NCBI RefSeq assembly: GCF_017873175.1
Contig: NZ_JAGGJW010000006.1
Span: 62,001-126,000, forward strand
Length of the DNA: 64,000 bases
Source: Neorhizobium petrolearium
GTDB lineage: Bacteria; Pseudomonadota; Alphaproteobacteria; Rhizobiales; Rhizobiaceae
Direction of reading: 5' to 3'
Every line of letters starts with the position of its first letter. The stretch's first letter is position 1. Positions 43,203 to 51,991 of the stretch are shown piece after piece. Below the pieces are notes generated by a model. It had not been told where the DNA came from and made no database searches. It saw only the letters and a list, made by a program, of their open reading frames with translations. The translations under genes and the position numbers were made by a program.

Positions 43203-44005
43203 CAGTTGCCGCTCCTTCGCCGCTTCGTCGCATTCCTGTCCAAAGCCGGCCCGAAAAAATCAGGGTTCGGGGCGCCGAAGTCAGGCCTTTTAAGATTGAA
43301 GATGCAGGTCCATTGGTTGCCGTCGCGAAGCGTGTATTGCGTGGCGATACCGTCGACGACGATGTAATCGCCCTCTTTACGGAAGTTGCGCAGGGTCTCG
43401 GAGAAATCGGATTGGACGGCAAAGATCGCGGGGACAGCCTTTTCAAACCGAAAGAAGGTCTTCTTGCCGTCATCAAAGACCATGCTGGGTTTCAGGGCCG
43501 GATCGCCGGAAAACGAATAATCGATATTGATGTTTGCCCTGTCGATATTGGCGATATTGGGATAGGCGGCCCGATCCTTGGCCTCCTGGCGCAATCGCGC
43601 GTTCAGGTCCTTGTCGGGATAGACGAAGCGAATGGCAAACACCTGCTTACCATCGTCCGGAGCGTGATCATTGAGCTCGAGGAAATAGATCCTCTTGGTC
43701 GTTACGATGTTCATGTTGGTGTCGACGTTTCGTGCGATGGGCTTTACGAAGAGGATGTTGCCCTTTTCTGAGGGGGCGATCTGCCAGCTGTCGGTATCTC
43801 CAAGCGAGATCGTTTCGAATTCCTCATCCTCGTCGAAGATAATCATGGTGGAGATGCCGTAGGTTGCGGGCACTTCCAGCACGTTGTTCGCCTGATAGAC
43901 GACACTTGTAACGCGCCGGTCGAGCGATCCTGGCCGTGGCGCCTGACTTGCGAACGCCTCCACCGTGATGAGGACTGCTAGAGCCGGGAGAAGAAGCAAC
44001 CTCAT
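43202..44005 (-). CDS. virB9: T4SS outer-membrane complex protein VirB9
   Basis: A 267-residue secreted protein: signal peptide MRLLLLPALAVLITVEAFAS, then the VirB9/CagX pattern DRRVTSVVYQANNVLEVPATYGISTMIIFDEDEEFETISLGDTDSW, and a C-terminal part with NIDYSFSGDPALKPSMVFDDGKKTFFRF and RNFRKEGDYIVVDGIATQYTLRDG. It forms the outer-membrane core with VirB10 and normally VirB7. It overlaps virB8 by 4 bases. Confidence 0.95.
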   Translation of the reverse strand: MRLLLLPALAVLITVEAFASQAPRPGSLDRRVTSVVYQANNVLEVPATYGISTMIIFDEDEEFETISLGDTDSWQIAPSEKGNILFVKPIARNVDTNMNIVTTKRIYFLELNDHAPDDGKQVFAIRFVYPDKDLNARLRQEAKDRAAYPNIANIDRANINIDYSFSGDPALKPSMVFDDGKKTFFRFEKAVPAIFAVQSDFSETLRNFRKEGDYIVVDGIATQYTLRDGNQWTCIFNLKRPDFGAPNPDFFGPALDRNATKRRRSGN

Positions 44006-44700
44006 TGTCCGGCATCTCCTGGCGTGACCGTTTCCTGGTCGCGACGGTAGTCATAGACTTGGAAGCCCAACGGATTTTCGAAGCGCCACGCATTGGTTGC
44101 TGGCGATTCCGTATAGCGATAGCGGACAACGGAAATGTAGTGGCGGGTGATCTGACCCGTGTCCGATTTCTCCGTCGTGGAAAACCGAACGAGGGCGGTG
44201 CTGGGGTTTGAGAAGGTGACGGACTTGAGGTCGACGGTGACTTTTTTATCCTTGCCGTAGATTTTCGCGGGATTGTCCGGGTTTGCCGCGCTATAAAGCT
44301 CTTGGAGTTCGCGCGCGGCGTCATTGGTGGAAAGCAGCGCCGCGATGCCGAAATTTTCGGTCACCGCAAAGGGATCGTACCCCTCGCGGGATCGGATGTA
44401 GCGCACGACATTGGCCTGAGTGATGGCTTGCAGATCGGTTAGTTTGACCGATTTGGTAAGGCCGGATTTGACCTCCAGATAGCCTGTATTCTTGTCGACC
44501 TCGATGATATAGGGCTCGAAGCTCTTAAGTGGCACCAGCAGGATGAGTGCTGTCAGTGATAGCAGCGTGATGGTGCCGAAGACCATGGTGATGAACCAGG
44601 CGATCGCTCGCGATCGCTTGGCGCTCTTCAAGATTTCCTGTTCCCAGCGGTCGCCATCCTGAAAATAGCTTTCAAGAGCAGCATCATGCGATTTGCTCAT
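44002..44700 (-). CDS. virB8: T4SS assembly protein VirB8
   Basis: A 232-residue bitopic inner-membrane protein. A cytoplasmic lead (YFQDGDRWEQEILKSAKRSRAIAWF), a membrane helix and a periplasmic VirB8 domain (KSFEPYIIEVDKNTGYLEVKSGL, VRYIRSREGYDPF, STTEKSDTGQITRHYISVVRYRYT) are visible. It nucleates T4SS assembly and contacts VirB9 and VirB10. Only 40 bases lie between it and virB6, leaving no room for a virB7 gene at its usual place. Confidence 0.95.
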   Translation of the reverse strand: MSKSHDAALESYFQDGDRWEQEILKSAKRSRAIAWFITMVFGTITLLSLTALILLVPLKSFEPYIIEVDKNTGYLEVKSGLTKSVKLTDLQAITQANVVRYIRSREGYDPFAVTENFGIAALLSTNDAARELQELYSAANPDNPAKIYGKDKKVTVDLKSVTFSNPSTALVRFSTTEKSDTGQITRHYISVVRYRYTESPATNAWRFENPLGFQVYDYRRDQETVTPGDAGQ

Positions 44701-44740
44701 TCGCGCGCATCCTTAAAGACACTTCCCTCGAACAGTTCAC

Positions 44741-45769
44741 TCAATTTGGCAGGCTGTTGCTGCTGATTCGGTTCTGCATCGCTCGGGCGGTGGCATTTCG
44801 AATATTTGCCCTCATGGTTTCCATGGTCCGCGTCCTTGCTTGCATGCCATGATCGCCGATCGTGCCTGCCAAGGAGCGAGCCGCGCCGAACGTCGCTTTC
44901 GGGACGGTCACTCCCGCCAGATGTCCGGCCTCACGCGCGATCCTGCCGATACCGGCCGCAATGCCACCGGTGATGCCCTGGGCGAGTATCTGAATGTTGA
45001 ACAGGACGAATGCACCCGCGCAGCAGAGCAAAAGAAAGGCGGAGATATCGCTGAGTTGAAGGCGCCTCTGGGCTGCGGCATTCGTCACCTTTGTCAACTC
45101 CGGGTCCATTGCCGCAATGAGGAAGGCTGCAACCACGTAGACGAAGAGGGGAATGAGGGCATACATCAGTACCTGCTGAAACCAAGCAGCGCCAAGGCCG
45201 CGGGAACGTTCAAAGAGCATGCAGGCGATGAAGATGGGAGCGGTGCCAATCAGCATCCACATCATCACTTTGGCAAGCAGCAGGATCGCCAGCGCCACGG
45301 CGATGAAAACGCCGACGCAAAGCATGATCAGAAAGCCGACCATGGATGGCAGGATGGAGAAGTAGCCTGATTGTTCGGCGAATGCGGAAGCCGCCTCGTT
45401 GGCCGTCTTCCAGATTAAGGACAACCCATTCGTGGGTTCGGTGATGCCGGTTCCGGTTGCGGTCAAGATCGCGCGGCCAACCTCTTCAGGCGTATCGCTC
45501 AGCCAGGCATAAAAGAGGCTATTGAAATTCTCCCACTTGCTGACGAGGGTCAGGATGACCAACATGCGCACGACGCGGCCGATGATCTCGCTGACGCTGA
45601 CGCGCGCCGTTCCCATGACGAGTTGCAGACCGTAGTAGCTCACATAGACGACAAACAGGATTGTCAGCAGCGGCATCAGTTGTTGACCAACGATACCGAA
45701 GGCGTCTTCGGAAAAGTTTGCTCCTGTTTGTTCGACTCTTTCAAGAACGTCCCCGAGGAAATCGTGCAT
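44741..45769 (-). CDS. virB6: T4SS inner-membrane protein VirB6
   Basis: A 342-residue polytopic protein of the TrbL/VirB6 family. An N-terminal soluble segment is followed by helices at FGIVGQQLMPLLTILFVVYVSYYGLQLVMG, VGFLIMLCVGVFIAVALAILLLAKVMMWML, and ISAFLLLCCAGAFVLFNIQILAQGITGG. The central AWFQQVLMYALIPLFVYVVAAFLIA helix is typical. It forms part of the substrate path across the inner membrane. Confidence 0.93.
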   Translation of the reverse strand: MHDFLGDVLERVEQTGANFSEDAFGIVGQQLMPLLTILFVVYVSYYGLQLVMGTARVSVSEIIGRVVRMLVILTLVSKWENFNSLFYAWLSDTPEEVGRAILTATGTGITEPTNGLSLIWKTANEAASAFAEQSGYFSILPSMVGFLIMLCVGVFIAVALAILLLAKVMMWMLIGTAPIFIACMLFERSRGLGAAWFQQVLMYALIPLFVYVVAAFLIAAMDPELTKVTNAAAQRRLQLSDISAFLLLCCAGAFVLFNIQILAQGITGGIAAGIGRIAREAGHLAGVTVPKATFGAARSLAGTIGDHGMQARTRTMETMRANIRNATARAMQNRISSNSLPN

Positions 45770-45784
45770 GGTCTCCGACCTTTT

Positions 45785-45997
45785 CTATTTTACCAACACC
45801 GCATCGATGGCCGTCAGGGCGGCAGCCGAGGTGTCGCTGTTGACCCGGGTCATCGGTCCACATTCCCGTCTCGGATCGGGAGCCAAACGGGTCAGGTGCT
45901 TCGGTCTTTTGCAAGGTGCGGTCTTTTCTTTGTAGGCAGTACCGCAACTGACAAGACCGACCGAAACCATGAAAAAAAGAAATACCTTGCCGCTCAT
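45785..45997 (-). CDS. Small lipoprotein between virB5 and virB6 (VirB7-like or Eex-like)
   Basis: A 70-residue lipoprotein: MSGKVFLFFMVSVGLVSCG has a positively charged start, a hydrophobic stretch and the lipobox LVSC. Two other Cys residues (29 and 46) could form a disulfide. Position between virB5 and virB6 is where R388/Trw-type systems keep the entry-exclusion gene eex, whereas VirB7 usually lies between virB6 and virB8. Here the usual virB7 place is empty, so this protein may be VirB7, Eex, or both. Neither family could be recognised from sequence. Confidence 0.65.
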   Translation of the reverse strand: MSGKVFLFFMVSVGLVSCGTAYKEKTAPCKRPKHLTRLAPDPRRECGPMTRVNSDTSAAALTAIDAVLVK

Positions 45998-46003
45998 GGT
46001 GCA

Positions 46004-46705
46004 TTACTCGTCACTATAGCTGAGCGCTTTTTGGGAGTTCGAGATATCCGTGAGCCGGCGTTGATTATCTGCCTGCAGCGAGGACACTGCGCCGTTCATG
46101 ACGCCAATCAGCTCGTTGATGGTCAGGCCCGCTTCGACCTGAAGCTGGGTGTTTTGGTCGATCGAGCCTTTGATGTCCTTGGCCTGGCCGATGCTGGAGC
46201 CGGCCTGTTCGAATGATGCGCGGCGGGTCTGAACGGCTTTTTGGGAACCGGTAACGAGTGCGGCGACGCCGAGCACCGTCTTCACCATCTCCTCATAGGA
46301 CTTGTCGCCGGAAAACGAACTGCCTTCCTTGCCGGAGAGGGTCCTTACCAGTTCAAGGCTGTTGAGAAATGTGGTTGCGATCTGCGAGACGTCTCCGCTT
46401 ACGCTCCCAAAGTTTGCGACTCCACCCGATAACAATTTGTCGAATGAAGGCATCTGCGATGCGCTGAAGCCATTGCCGACCGCGAGGTTTTGCATGCGGT
46501 TTGCGTCACCGGCGCGGTCGCCGGTCATAGCGTCGAGTGTTTCTTCGGTTGTTTTCAGGACTTGCCTGTTCGTCTCCAAGATCTCGCCCGTCGTCTGGGC
46601 GGTTCTTCTCGCGATATCGAGATTTGCGTTGTCGATCACTGGCACCTGAGCAAACGCGGTGGATGCAGCCGGCAGTAAACATGCGATGAATAGGAATTTC
46701 TTCAT
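46004..46705 (-). CDS. virB5: T4SS minor pilus protein VirB5
   Basis: A 233-residue exported protein, start at ATG 46705 (MKKFLFIACLLPAASTAFAQ signal peptide). The mature N-terminus VPVIDNANLDIARRTAQTTGEILETNRQVLKTTEETLDAMTG is the helical VirB5/TraC pattern, and the second half is mostly helical. It should sit at the pilus tip and help contact recipient cells. The mature start QVPVI is shared with the small protein encoded at 46740-46976 just upstream. Confidence 0.9.
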   Translation of the reverse strand: MKKFLFIACLLPAASTAFAQVPVIDNANLDIARRTAQTTGEILETNRQVLKTTEETLDAMTGDRAGDANRMQNLAVGNGFSASQMPSFDKLLSGGVANFGSVSGDVSQIATTFLNSLELVRTLSGKEGSSFSGDKSYEEMVKTVLGVAALVTGSQKAVQTRRASFEQAGSSIGQAKDIKGSIDQNTQLQVEAGLTINELIGVMNGAVSSLQADNQRRLTDISNSQKALSYSDE

Positions 46706-46739
46706 GGTCGTTTTCCTCATTCAGCGTTCAAGATCAGCG

Positions 46740-46976
46740 CTATATCGGCCTCGCGTTCGCGCCTCTGTGCGCAGGCCTTTCGGTTCGGCTCCATTCAAGC
46801 CCTTGTCGGAGATTGCAGACGCCACCCGAGACGCGATCTTTAACCTCTTCACCATTTTGGGCGATGCCAAAAGCAGGGTTGACGCGACCGATAACGGGCA
46901 CTTGTGGCATCGCCGGACCGGAGACACCGACTGCCAGCGATAGGTTTAGAAGCCACAAGAGACGACCTTGCTTCAT
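46740..46976 (-). CDS. Small exported protein between virB4 and virB5
   Basis: A 78-residue protein whose ATG (46976) overlaps the virB4 stop by 4 bases (ATGA), showing translational coupling. It has a signal peptide MKQGRLLWLLNLSLAVGVSGPAMPQ, then VPVIGRVNPAFGIAQNGEEV. The mature start QVPVI matches that of VirB5. It may be a small T4SS periplasmic or pilus-associated component. No family is recognised. Confidence 0.65.
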   Translation of the reverse strand: MKQGRLLWLLNLSLAVGVSGPAMPQVPVIGRVNPAFGIAQNGEEVKDRVSGGVCNLRQGLEWSRTERPAHRGANARPI

Positions 46977-49432
46977 TCGCCTGTCTCCCATCCGCAGAAC
47001 CGGGCAAGCCAATGTTCTGGTTGTTCGCCATAGCGTTCGCGCAAGCGCGCGCATTCCTCGATCGTTTCCTTGCGCCCGGAAAGCACTTTGATGAGCTCGG
47101 GCATTGCGGTGAGATCAAGCCTAGCGATGACAGAGTCATTGCCGTGCTTGATCAGGAAGGCTCGCTTTTCAGGGGGTGTCGTTTTGATGAAGCTGAATTC
47201 CTTCATCGTCAGACCAAAGCGTTTTATGTAGCTTTCCTCGTCGGCCCGCGGGTTCGGAAAGTGGATGTGGGTCGCCGCCTGCTCGATCAGCGTATGGGAG
47301 GCTTTTGCTTTGGCGATATCGGCTGCAGATTGTGTCCCGAAGCCGACAATGCCGTTCAGCTTTCGGATGGTCTTCATCTTGTCAACGATGAAGTTGCTGA
47401 AAGTTTCGTCCATTAGGAGCTGCCAGCCCTCATCCATGAAGAACATGGCGGGGTTTCCGTCGAGCAGTTCATCGAGGCGGTGGTAAAGATACATCAGCGC
47501 CGGTGTACGCAGTTCCTCGTTGGCGAGGATGTGGGTCATATCGAAACCGAAGACGCGATGTGACGAGAAAGAAAGTACGTCTTCTGCGGCATTAAAGAGC
47601 CATGCCTTTTCGCCGTCGATCCAAGCGCGAAGGCGAGAACAAAGATCGTTGGCGTTGGCCCGCGACCGGCCCGAGAGAAGGTCTGCCAAATTTGAAAGAT
47701 TTCGTTCCGATCTCGGCTCCTGCATCAGGCGGGGGATCGCTTGCTCTAGCGTATCTTCGTCTTCCTGGCTGAGCGCACTGTCATCACCAGATCGCAGCAT
47801 CGCCTTGACGAGCCGCAGTAAAAATTCGCGGTTGGTTCCGGTGTTTTCCAGCTGGAGCGGGTTGAAACCTGTCGGTGTTCCGGGCGACAATACCTCATAG
47901 GAGCCGCCGATCGCCCTGACAAATATTTCGGCGCCATGATCTTTGTCGAAGAATGCGGCTTTTGGTGTGGGCGAGACCCGCATCGCCTGGGCCAACAGGA
48001 ATGTCAAAGCAACCGTCTTGCCCGATCCGGTCGGTCCCGTGACAAGGAAGTGGCCGATGTCACGACGATGGAAATTGAACCAATAAGGTGTTTGCGATGT
48101 CGTCTCGAGAATGGTGATCGGCCTACCCCAATGGGTATGATCAGCCTCTCCCGTTGCGAGATTGTGCATCGATGACAGGCCGGAAAAATTCGCGCTCGAC
48201 AGCATTGCCTTGCGGGCGATGTAAGCGTGGTTTCCCGGCAGTTGCGCCCAAAAAGCCGCTTCGAGGTTGAGATCCTCTCTCAGCCAATTGATGTTCATGT
48301 TTGTCAGACTGGCGCCGAGTTCTGTCACGCTGCGGCTGACACCTTCCAGATCGCGAGACAGACAAAGAAGCGAAAGATGATGGAAACCAAATACGGCTTC
48401 CTGGTTCATCAGGCTATTGAGCGCGTAGTCGATGTCTTGTTCAACCGCACTGCCGGAACCGTCCGACGCCCGGATCTGCCGCTGCAGCCGACTGATCCGC
48501 TCCTGTGCAATCGGCTTGTCGACTATGGTGAAGGATTGGGTGAGGATGAATTCGTGGTTCACCTGCAACAGGCCGTCCAGTAAACCCGGGCCGGTGAACG
48601 GGGGATATTCCTTGATAGACAGCATCGCTCCGTAGCGTGTGTCTTCATCGATGGCTGCTTGAGCCTGCATCGTTCGCTTGGCGAAATGCAACCGCGACGT
48701 GCCGACAAAGCCGTAGATTCCCATCCGCGGCAGACGCATCTTTCGCGGTATTCCACAGGTCAGGATCGTGTTGAAGAATTCGCAAGGCTCGGAGTAAGGC
48801 TCGACAATTGCCGCGTTTAACTGCTCTTCGTTTCCCGCCGGGTCATCATCGCGCTTCCGATAGGCAATACCGAGTGTGCGCGCGCCGTACTTGGTCAGAT
48901 CCTGCACGAGGTTTCCGATGAGTTCCTCGAGCTCAGTGACATCATCGCGGGTGTATTTTAGCCCGGCACCTCGATCTGCCCGTGCGAATATCCGTTTAAT
49001 GGAATCGCCAACGCCGAGGACGCCACGCATTCCCGACTGCACAATGGTGAGATAGATCTCGTTTCGAAACATGCGCTTGTGACGCAACTGCTCCATATAG
49101 CGGGAATTTAGAAGATCGCAGTATGGATTGTCGAACGTGCCGCCGATTTGCGCTTCGACTTCTCGACGCACGACCGTAGACCACAGCGAATAACGGCTGG
49201 AGCCGAGGGCGCGGATCATCGTGTTTTGGACTATAGCGCGCATGTTGAGTTCTGCCTGATCTTCCGTCTGAAAAAACAAGCCGTGCAGTCTGATGACGCT
49301 TAAGAGGGAGCCATTCTCCAGCCCGATCACCGTATCGGATACATGCCGCAGATATGGGATATGCCGAGACATGGGCCGCTCGCGGCCGGAAAACCGACCA
49401 AGACCGAGCTCCTGGCGGATCACTTTCCGCAT
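46973..49432 (-). CDS. virB4: T4SS ATPase VirB4
   Basis: An 819-residue ATPase, start taken at ATG 49432 (MRKVIRQELGLGRFSGRERPMSRHIPYL), 2 bases after the virB3 stop. The N-terminal CagE/VirB4 domain (SDTVIGLENGSLLSVIRLHGLFFQT) is followed by Walker A FLVTGPTGSGKTVALTFLLAQAM and Walker B NPAMFFMDEGWQLLMD. It energises pilus assembly and transport. Full length compared with family members of about 800 residues. Confidence 0.96.
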   Translation of the reverse strand: MRKVIRQELGLGRFSGRERPMSRHIPYLRHVSDTVIGLENGSLLSVIRLHGLFFQTEDQAELNMRAIVQNTMIRALGSSRYSLWSTVVRREVEAQIGGTFDNPYCDLLNSRYMEQLRHKRMFRNEIYLTIVQSGMRGVLGVGDSIKRIFARADRGAGLKYTRDDVTELEELIGNLVQDLTKYGARTLGIAYRKRDDDPAGNEEQLNAAIVEPYSEPCEFFNTILTCGIPRKMRLPRMGIYGFVGTSRLHFAKRTMQAQAAIDEDTRYGAMLSIKEYPPFTGPGLLDGLLQVNHEFILTQSFTIVDKPIAQERISRLQRQIRASDGSGSAVEQDIDYALNSLMNQEAVFGFHHLSLLCLSRDLEGVSRSVTELGASLTNMNINWLREDLNLEAAFWAQLPGNHAYIARKAMLSSANFSGLSSMHNLATGEADHTHWGRPITILETTSQTPYWFNFHRRDIGHFLVTGPTGSGKTVALTFLLAQAMRVSPTPKAAFFDKDHGAEIFVRAIGGSYEVLSPGTPTGFNPLQLENTGTNREFLLRLVKAMLRSGDDSALSQEDEDTLEQAIPRLMQEPRSERNLSNLADLLSGRSRANANDLCSRLRAWIDGEKAWLFNAAEDVLSFSSHRVFGFDMTHILANEELRTPALMYLYHRLDELLDGNPAMFFMDEGWQLLMDETFSNFIVDKMKTIRKLNGIVGFGTQSAADIAKAKASHTLIEQAATHIHFPNPRADEESYIKRFGLTMKEFSFIKTTPPEKRAFLIKHGNDSVIARLDLTAMPELIKVLSGRKETIEECARLRERYGEQPEHWLARFCGWETGE

Positions 49433-49434
49433 GG

Positions 49435-49734
49435 CTATGGTCCGTACGAATTCGTGCCCCAAAGGTGCTTGTTAGGCGTTCGGGGAGTTTTGCGGAAGGC
49501 CACCTGCAGCACGTCGAGGATTTTGCTGTCGCGGGCGCAAAGCGAAAACAAGACGAGATAGGTGACAGGTGCGATCAAGAGTGCCAGCAGGTCGTTCGTC
49601 GCCAACCAGCCAATGACGGTAATGCCAAAGGTGACGACGACCGCCATATAGGGCACACCCCAAAGTGTCGGCGGCCTGGTCAAGCCTATGACAAGCGGAG
49701 TGAAAGTCGGTCCTTCACGCTCAAACCCGGTCAT
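49435..49734 (-). CDS. virB3: T4SS protein VirB3
   Basis: A 99-residue inner-membrane protein of the VirB3 family: GPTFTPLVIGLTRPPTLWGVPYMAVVVTFGITVIGWLATNDLLALLIAPVTYLVLFSLCARD, with two closely spaced helices, followed by a short soluble tail (VLQVAFRKTPRTPN). It works with VirB4 and VirB2 in pilus assembly. It starts 3 bases after virB2. Confidence 0.94.
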   Translation of the reverse strand: MTGFEREGPTFTPLVIGLTRPPTLWGVPYMAVVVTFGITVIGWLATNDLLALLIAPVTYLVLFSLCARDSKILDVLQVAFRKTPRTPNKHLWGTNSYGP

Positions 49735-49737
49735 TGG

Positions 49738-50079
49738 TCATTGTCCGACGGCTGATATCATTTGATCGACGATGGCAGGTGCGCCAAACACCAGCCCGAT
49801 TCCAATGACGACCGCGCCCGCCGTGAACCAGGAAAGGCGGCCTGCAAACGCGAGGAAGCCGAGACCGATGACCGCAATGATCGCCAGAAGCCGGCCGAAG
49901 GGGCCGGTAATGAAGTCGACGATCATCTGAACCGCCGTTTCTAACGGCGCAAATGCTCCACCACCATTTGTCTGAGCCAGGGCAGCGTCTGGAGCTATGA
50001 CCTGAACAGCGGCGATGACGCCTATCAGGGTCGTAAGCTTCAGCACCCGCAATCCGATGTTCTGCCATTCGTGTTCCAC
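49738..50079 (-). CDS. virB2: T4SS major pilin VirB2
   Basis: A 113-residue pilin precursor: a long signal region ending APDAALAQ, then a mature part of about 78 residues with two hydrophobic helices (IVDFITGPFGRLLAIIAVIGLGFLAF and FTAGAVVIGIGLVFGAPAIVDQMI) joined by a short GRLSW turn, as in VirB2/TrbC pilins. Confidence 0.94.
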   Translation of the reverse strand: MEHEWQNIGLRVLKLTTLIGVIAAVQVIAPDAALAQTNGGGAFAPLETAVQMIVDFITGPFGRLLAIIAVIGLGFLAFAGRLSWFTAGAVVIGIGLVFGAPAIVDQMISAVGQ

Positions 50080-50091
50080 CGAGTTTCTCCT

Positions 50092-51048
50092 TCAAAAATG
50101 CATCACTCCGCCGACAAATTGGCGGCGTTGTTGCACAGCGATAACGCCAGCCTCGTTGCCGGGAGCTGGGCCTTCGATTGGGGTTTGCAGGACGCGCATC
50201 GGGCCTGTCTTTGCCGACGGCATCGGCAGACCAAGTTGGTAGTTGATGACTTTTGCGAGGTATCTGACGGTTTCAGCAAAGGGTGGAATGCCCGCGTGTT
50301 CGTAGACGCGCCGCTCGCCGCTGTTGTAGGCGGCCGCGACGAGAAGGGGGTTCTGAAACTCGTCGAAGAGCACCCGCAGGTATCTCATCGCACCGTCGAT
50401 GTTTTGGGCGGGGTCGCAGATATCGTGAACGCCGAAACGAACCGCAGTATCGGGCATCAACTGCATCGGGCCACGCGCACCTTTTGGTGAATTGCGCCGC
50501 CTGTCGAAGTCGCTCTCGGCCCAGGCGATTGCTTCTGCAAAGACCTCATCGACCTGATGACGTTTGGCAGATTGAATCACCAGGCGCCTGACACTTTCCG
50601 GCGTAAGCGGTGAGGGCGCGCATTCATCAGTCTTTCGCGCAATTGTGGCGGGAGGTGCTTTTTTTGAGCTGTCAGGCCTCTGACGCGATGTAGCGATTTT
50701 AGTATCGTAGTAAATTCTGTTCGGCCATGGTGGTGTCGCCGATTTTGCATGGGGAAAGTAATGAAATAAGTTAATTTCGTTTTTCGGTGTTTCATGTGCT
50801 GTTCGCGGTCCTGATCTCAGCTCCGGTGTTTCATCGAAGCTTGCCTGCGAAATCCTCCTGCGCCCCAAGGCGTCCGATGATGAAGGCTCCTCCAAAGCAG
50901 GAAGATCGATTTCATAAGAATTTGAAATTCCATTTATTTTGTCAGATTCATCTCTTGCTTTCGCCTCCCCTTCGATGATCATCAAGGTCACCAGAAGAGT
51001 GGTCAACCTAGGGATTTTCAGTCGGGAAAGTTCACCATAAGTGTGCAT
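50092..51048 (-). CDS. virB1: Lytic transglycosylase VirB1
   Basis: A 318-residue protein. The N-terminal 30 residues are a hydrophobic export segment. A 120-residue linker of low complexity follows, then an SLT domain at about 150-270: EAIAWAESDFDRRRNSPKGARGPMQLMPDTAVRFGVHD with catalytic Glu (AWAES), and AAAYNSGERRVYEHAGIPPFAETVRYL. It opens peptidoglycan for the T4SS. The linker is longer than usual. First gene of the virB operon; an inverted repeat at 51071-51095 is 23 bases before it. Confidence 0.92.
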   Translation of the reverse strand: MHTYGELSRLKIPRLTTLLVTLMIIEGEAKARDESDKINGISNSYEIDLPALEEPSSSDALGRRRISQASFDETPELRSGPRTAHETPKNEINLFHYFPHAKSATPPWPNRIYYDTKIATSRQRPDSSKKAPPATIARKTDECAPSPLTPESVRRLVIQSAKRHQVDEVFAEAIAWAESDFDRRRNSPKGARGPMQLMPDTAVRFGVHDICDPAQNIDGAMRYLRVLFDEFQNPLLVAAAYNSGERRVYEHAGIPPFAETVRYLAKVINYQLGLPMPSAKTGPMRVLQTPIEGPAPGNEAGVIAVQQRRQFVGGVMHF

Positions 51049-51070
51049 CGATTCCCTCTTATCACTGGCT

Positions 51071-51095
51071 GAGCATTCTCGACGACTGAATGCTC
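51071..51095. promoter_or_regulatory. 25-base dyad upstream of virB1
   Basis: GAGCATTC (51071-51078) and GAATGCTC (51088-51095) are perfect 8-base arms around a 9-base centre, between the divergent virB operon and the SNase-like gene. A smaller repeat ATACG-AAATA-CGTAT lies at 51109-51123. Either may be the operator of the LuxR or XRE regulators encoded nearby. The dyad does not match an 18-base tra/lux box. Confidence 0.45.
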
Positions 51096-51196
51096 TTGGA
51101 GTGGAATAATACGAAATACGTATAGGTCTACAGGGAATCTGGTTGATTTCAACCCCTTTAGATAAAATAACGATACGAGTTAAGTCATGGAGGTAG

Positions 51197-51808
51197 ATGA
51201 TGAGACGTGGAATTTATGCAGCGCTTGGCATTTGCGTGCTCGCGGCGCCTGCTTTCGCCGCGCAACCGGTCAATGAGGGCTATGTTCGATCCCTGACGGT
51301 ATCGGGGAAAATCGTCCTTGTGATGGAATATTACGACGGGCGTGGTGAGGTGGCTGAGCGCAAGGGTTATGCGACCACGAATGCCTTCGAAGCGCTGTCG
51401 GCGACCGACTTTCGTGTCACTGGCGACACTGTGGTGCGCCTTTACGGCGTTGAGCCGTGCGAGGGCGAAATGGTCAGTCGGCGGGATGGGTTCATAGGAC
51501 GTTGCCGCGACTATGCGCAAGAACAGCTGCAAGTCATGCTGAACAATCCGAAGGTGATATTCTGCCGGGCGTTTATCAGCGAGCGGAAGTCGCCGGTTCA
51601 CAATGCAACCTGTTATGGCTACTACTATTTTCCGGGCAGTCTCGACACTGTCGAAATGTTCGAAGAACAGCTTGTGTCGCTTGGCGCCCTTCGTCTCTCG
51701 ACAAAGCCCGATGGTACTTTGGCTCGCCCGGATCTGTCGAAAGCCGAAGAGATTGGCAAAAAGGCGTCGTTCGGCATGTGGGCAGATCCGAGGGTGAGGG
51801 GGCGATGA
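51197..51808 (+). CDS. Exported thermonuclease (SNase)-like protein
   Basis: A 203-residue protein with GGAGG ribosome-binding site, ATG at 51197 (a second ATG follows directly) and signal peptide (RRGIYAALGICVLAAPAFAA). The mature part has an SNase-like outline: VVRLYGVEPCEGEM (counterpart of R..GID.PE), GRCRDYAQEQLQVMLNNPKVIFCRA, CYGYYYFPGSLDTVEMFEEQLVSLGALRLS and KAEEIGKKASFGMW. The catalytic Arg/Glu/Arg set is not confirmed. It is divergent from virB1; periplasmic nucleases of this kind are often found beside rhizobial conjugation loci. Confidence 0.7.
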   Translation: MMRRGIYAALGICVLAAPAFAAQPVNEGYVRSLTVSGKIVLVMEYYDGRGEVAERKGYATTNAFEALSATDFRVTGDTVVRLYGVEPCEGEMVSRRDGFIGRCRDYAQEQLQVMLNNPKVIFCRAFISERKSPVHNATCYGYYYFPGSLDTVEMFEEQLVSLGALRLSTKPDGTLARPDLSKAEEIGKKASFGMWADPRVRGR

Positions 51809-51991
51809 CCGCCCAATTGCGACGATGCGGTCCTTTGGTGGTGCGATCCGATTTGAGTGTTGCGGCGGATAAAAATTCAGGAAACCGGGTCGGTTCGCGT
51901 CTCGATCGTTTCGGCGTGCGCCCGCATCGGCCGCGCATGTTCGCCTGGCCGGAAAGAGTATCACAAGGGCGATCGGTGTCGGCGATATCGT

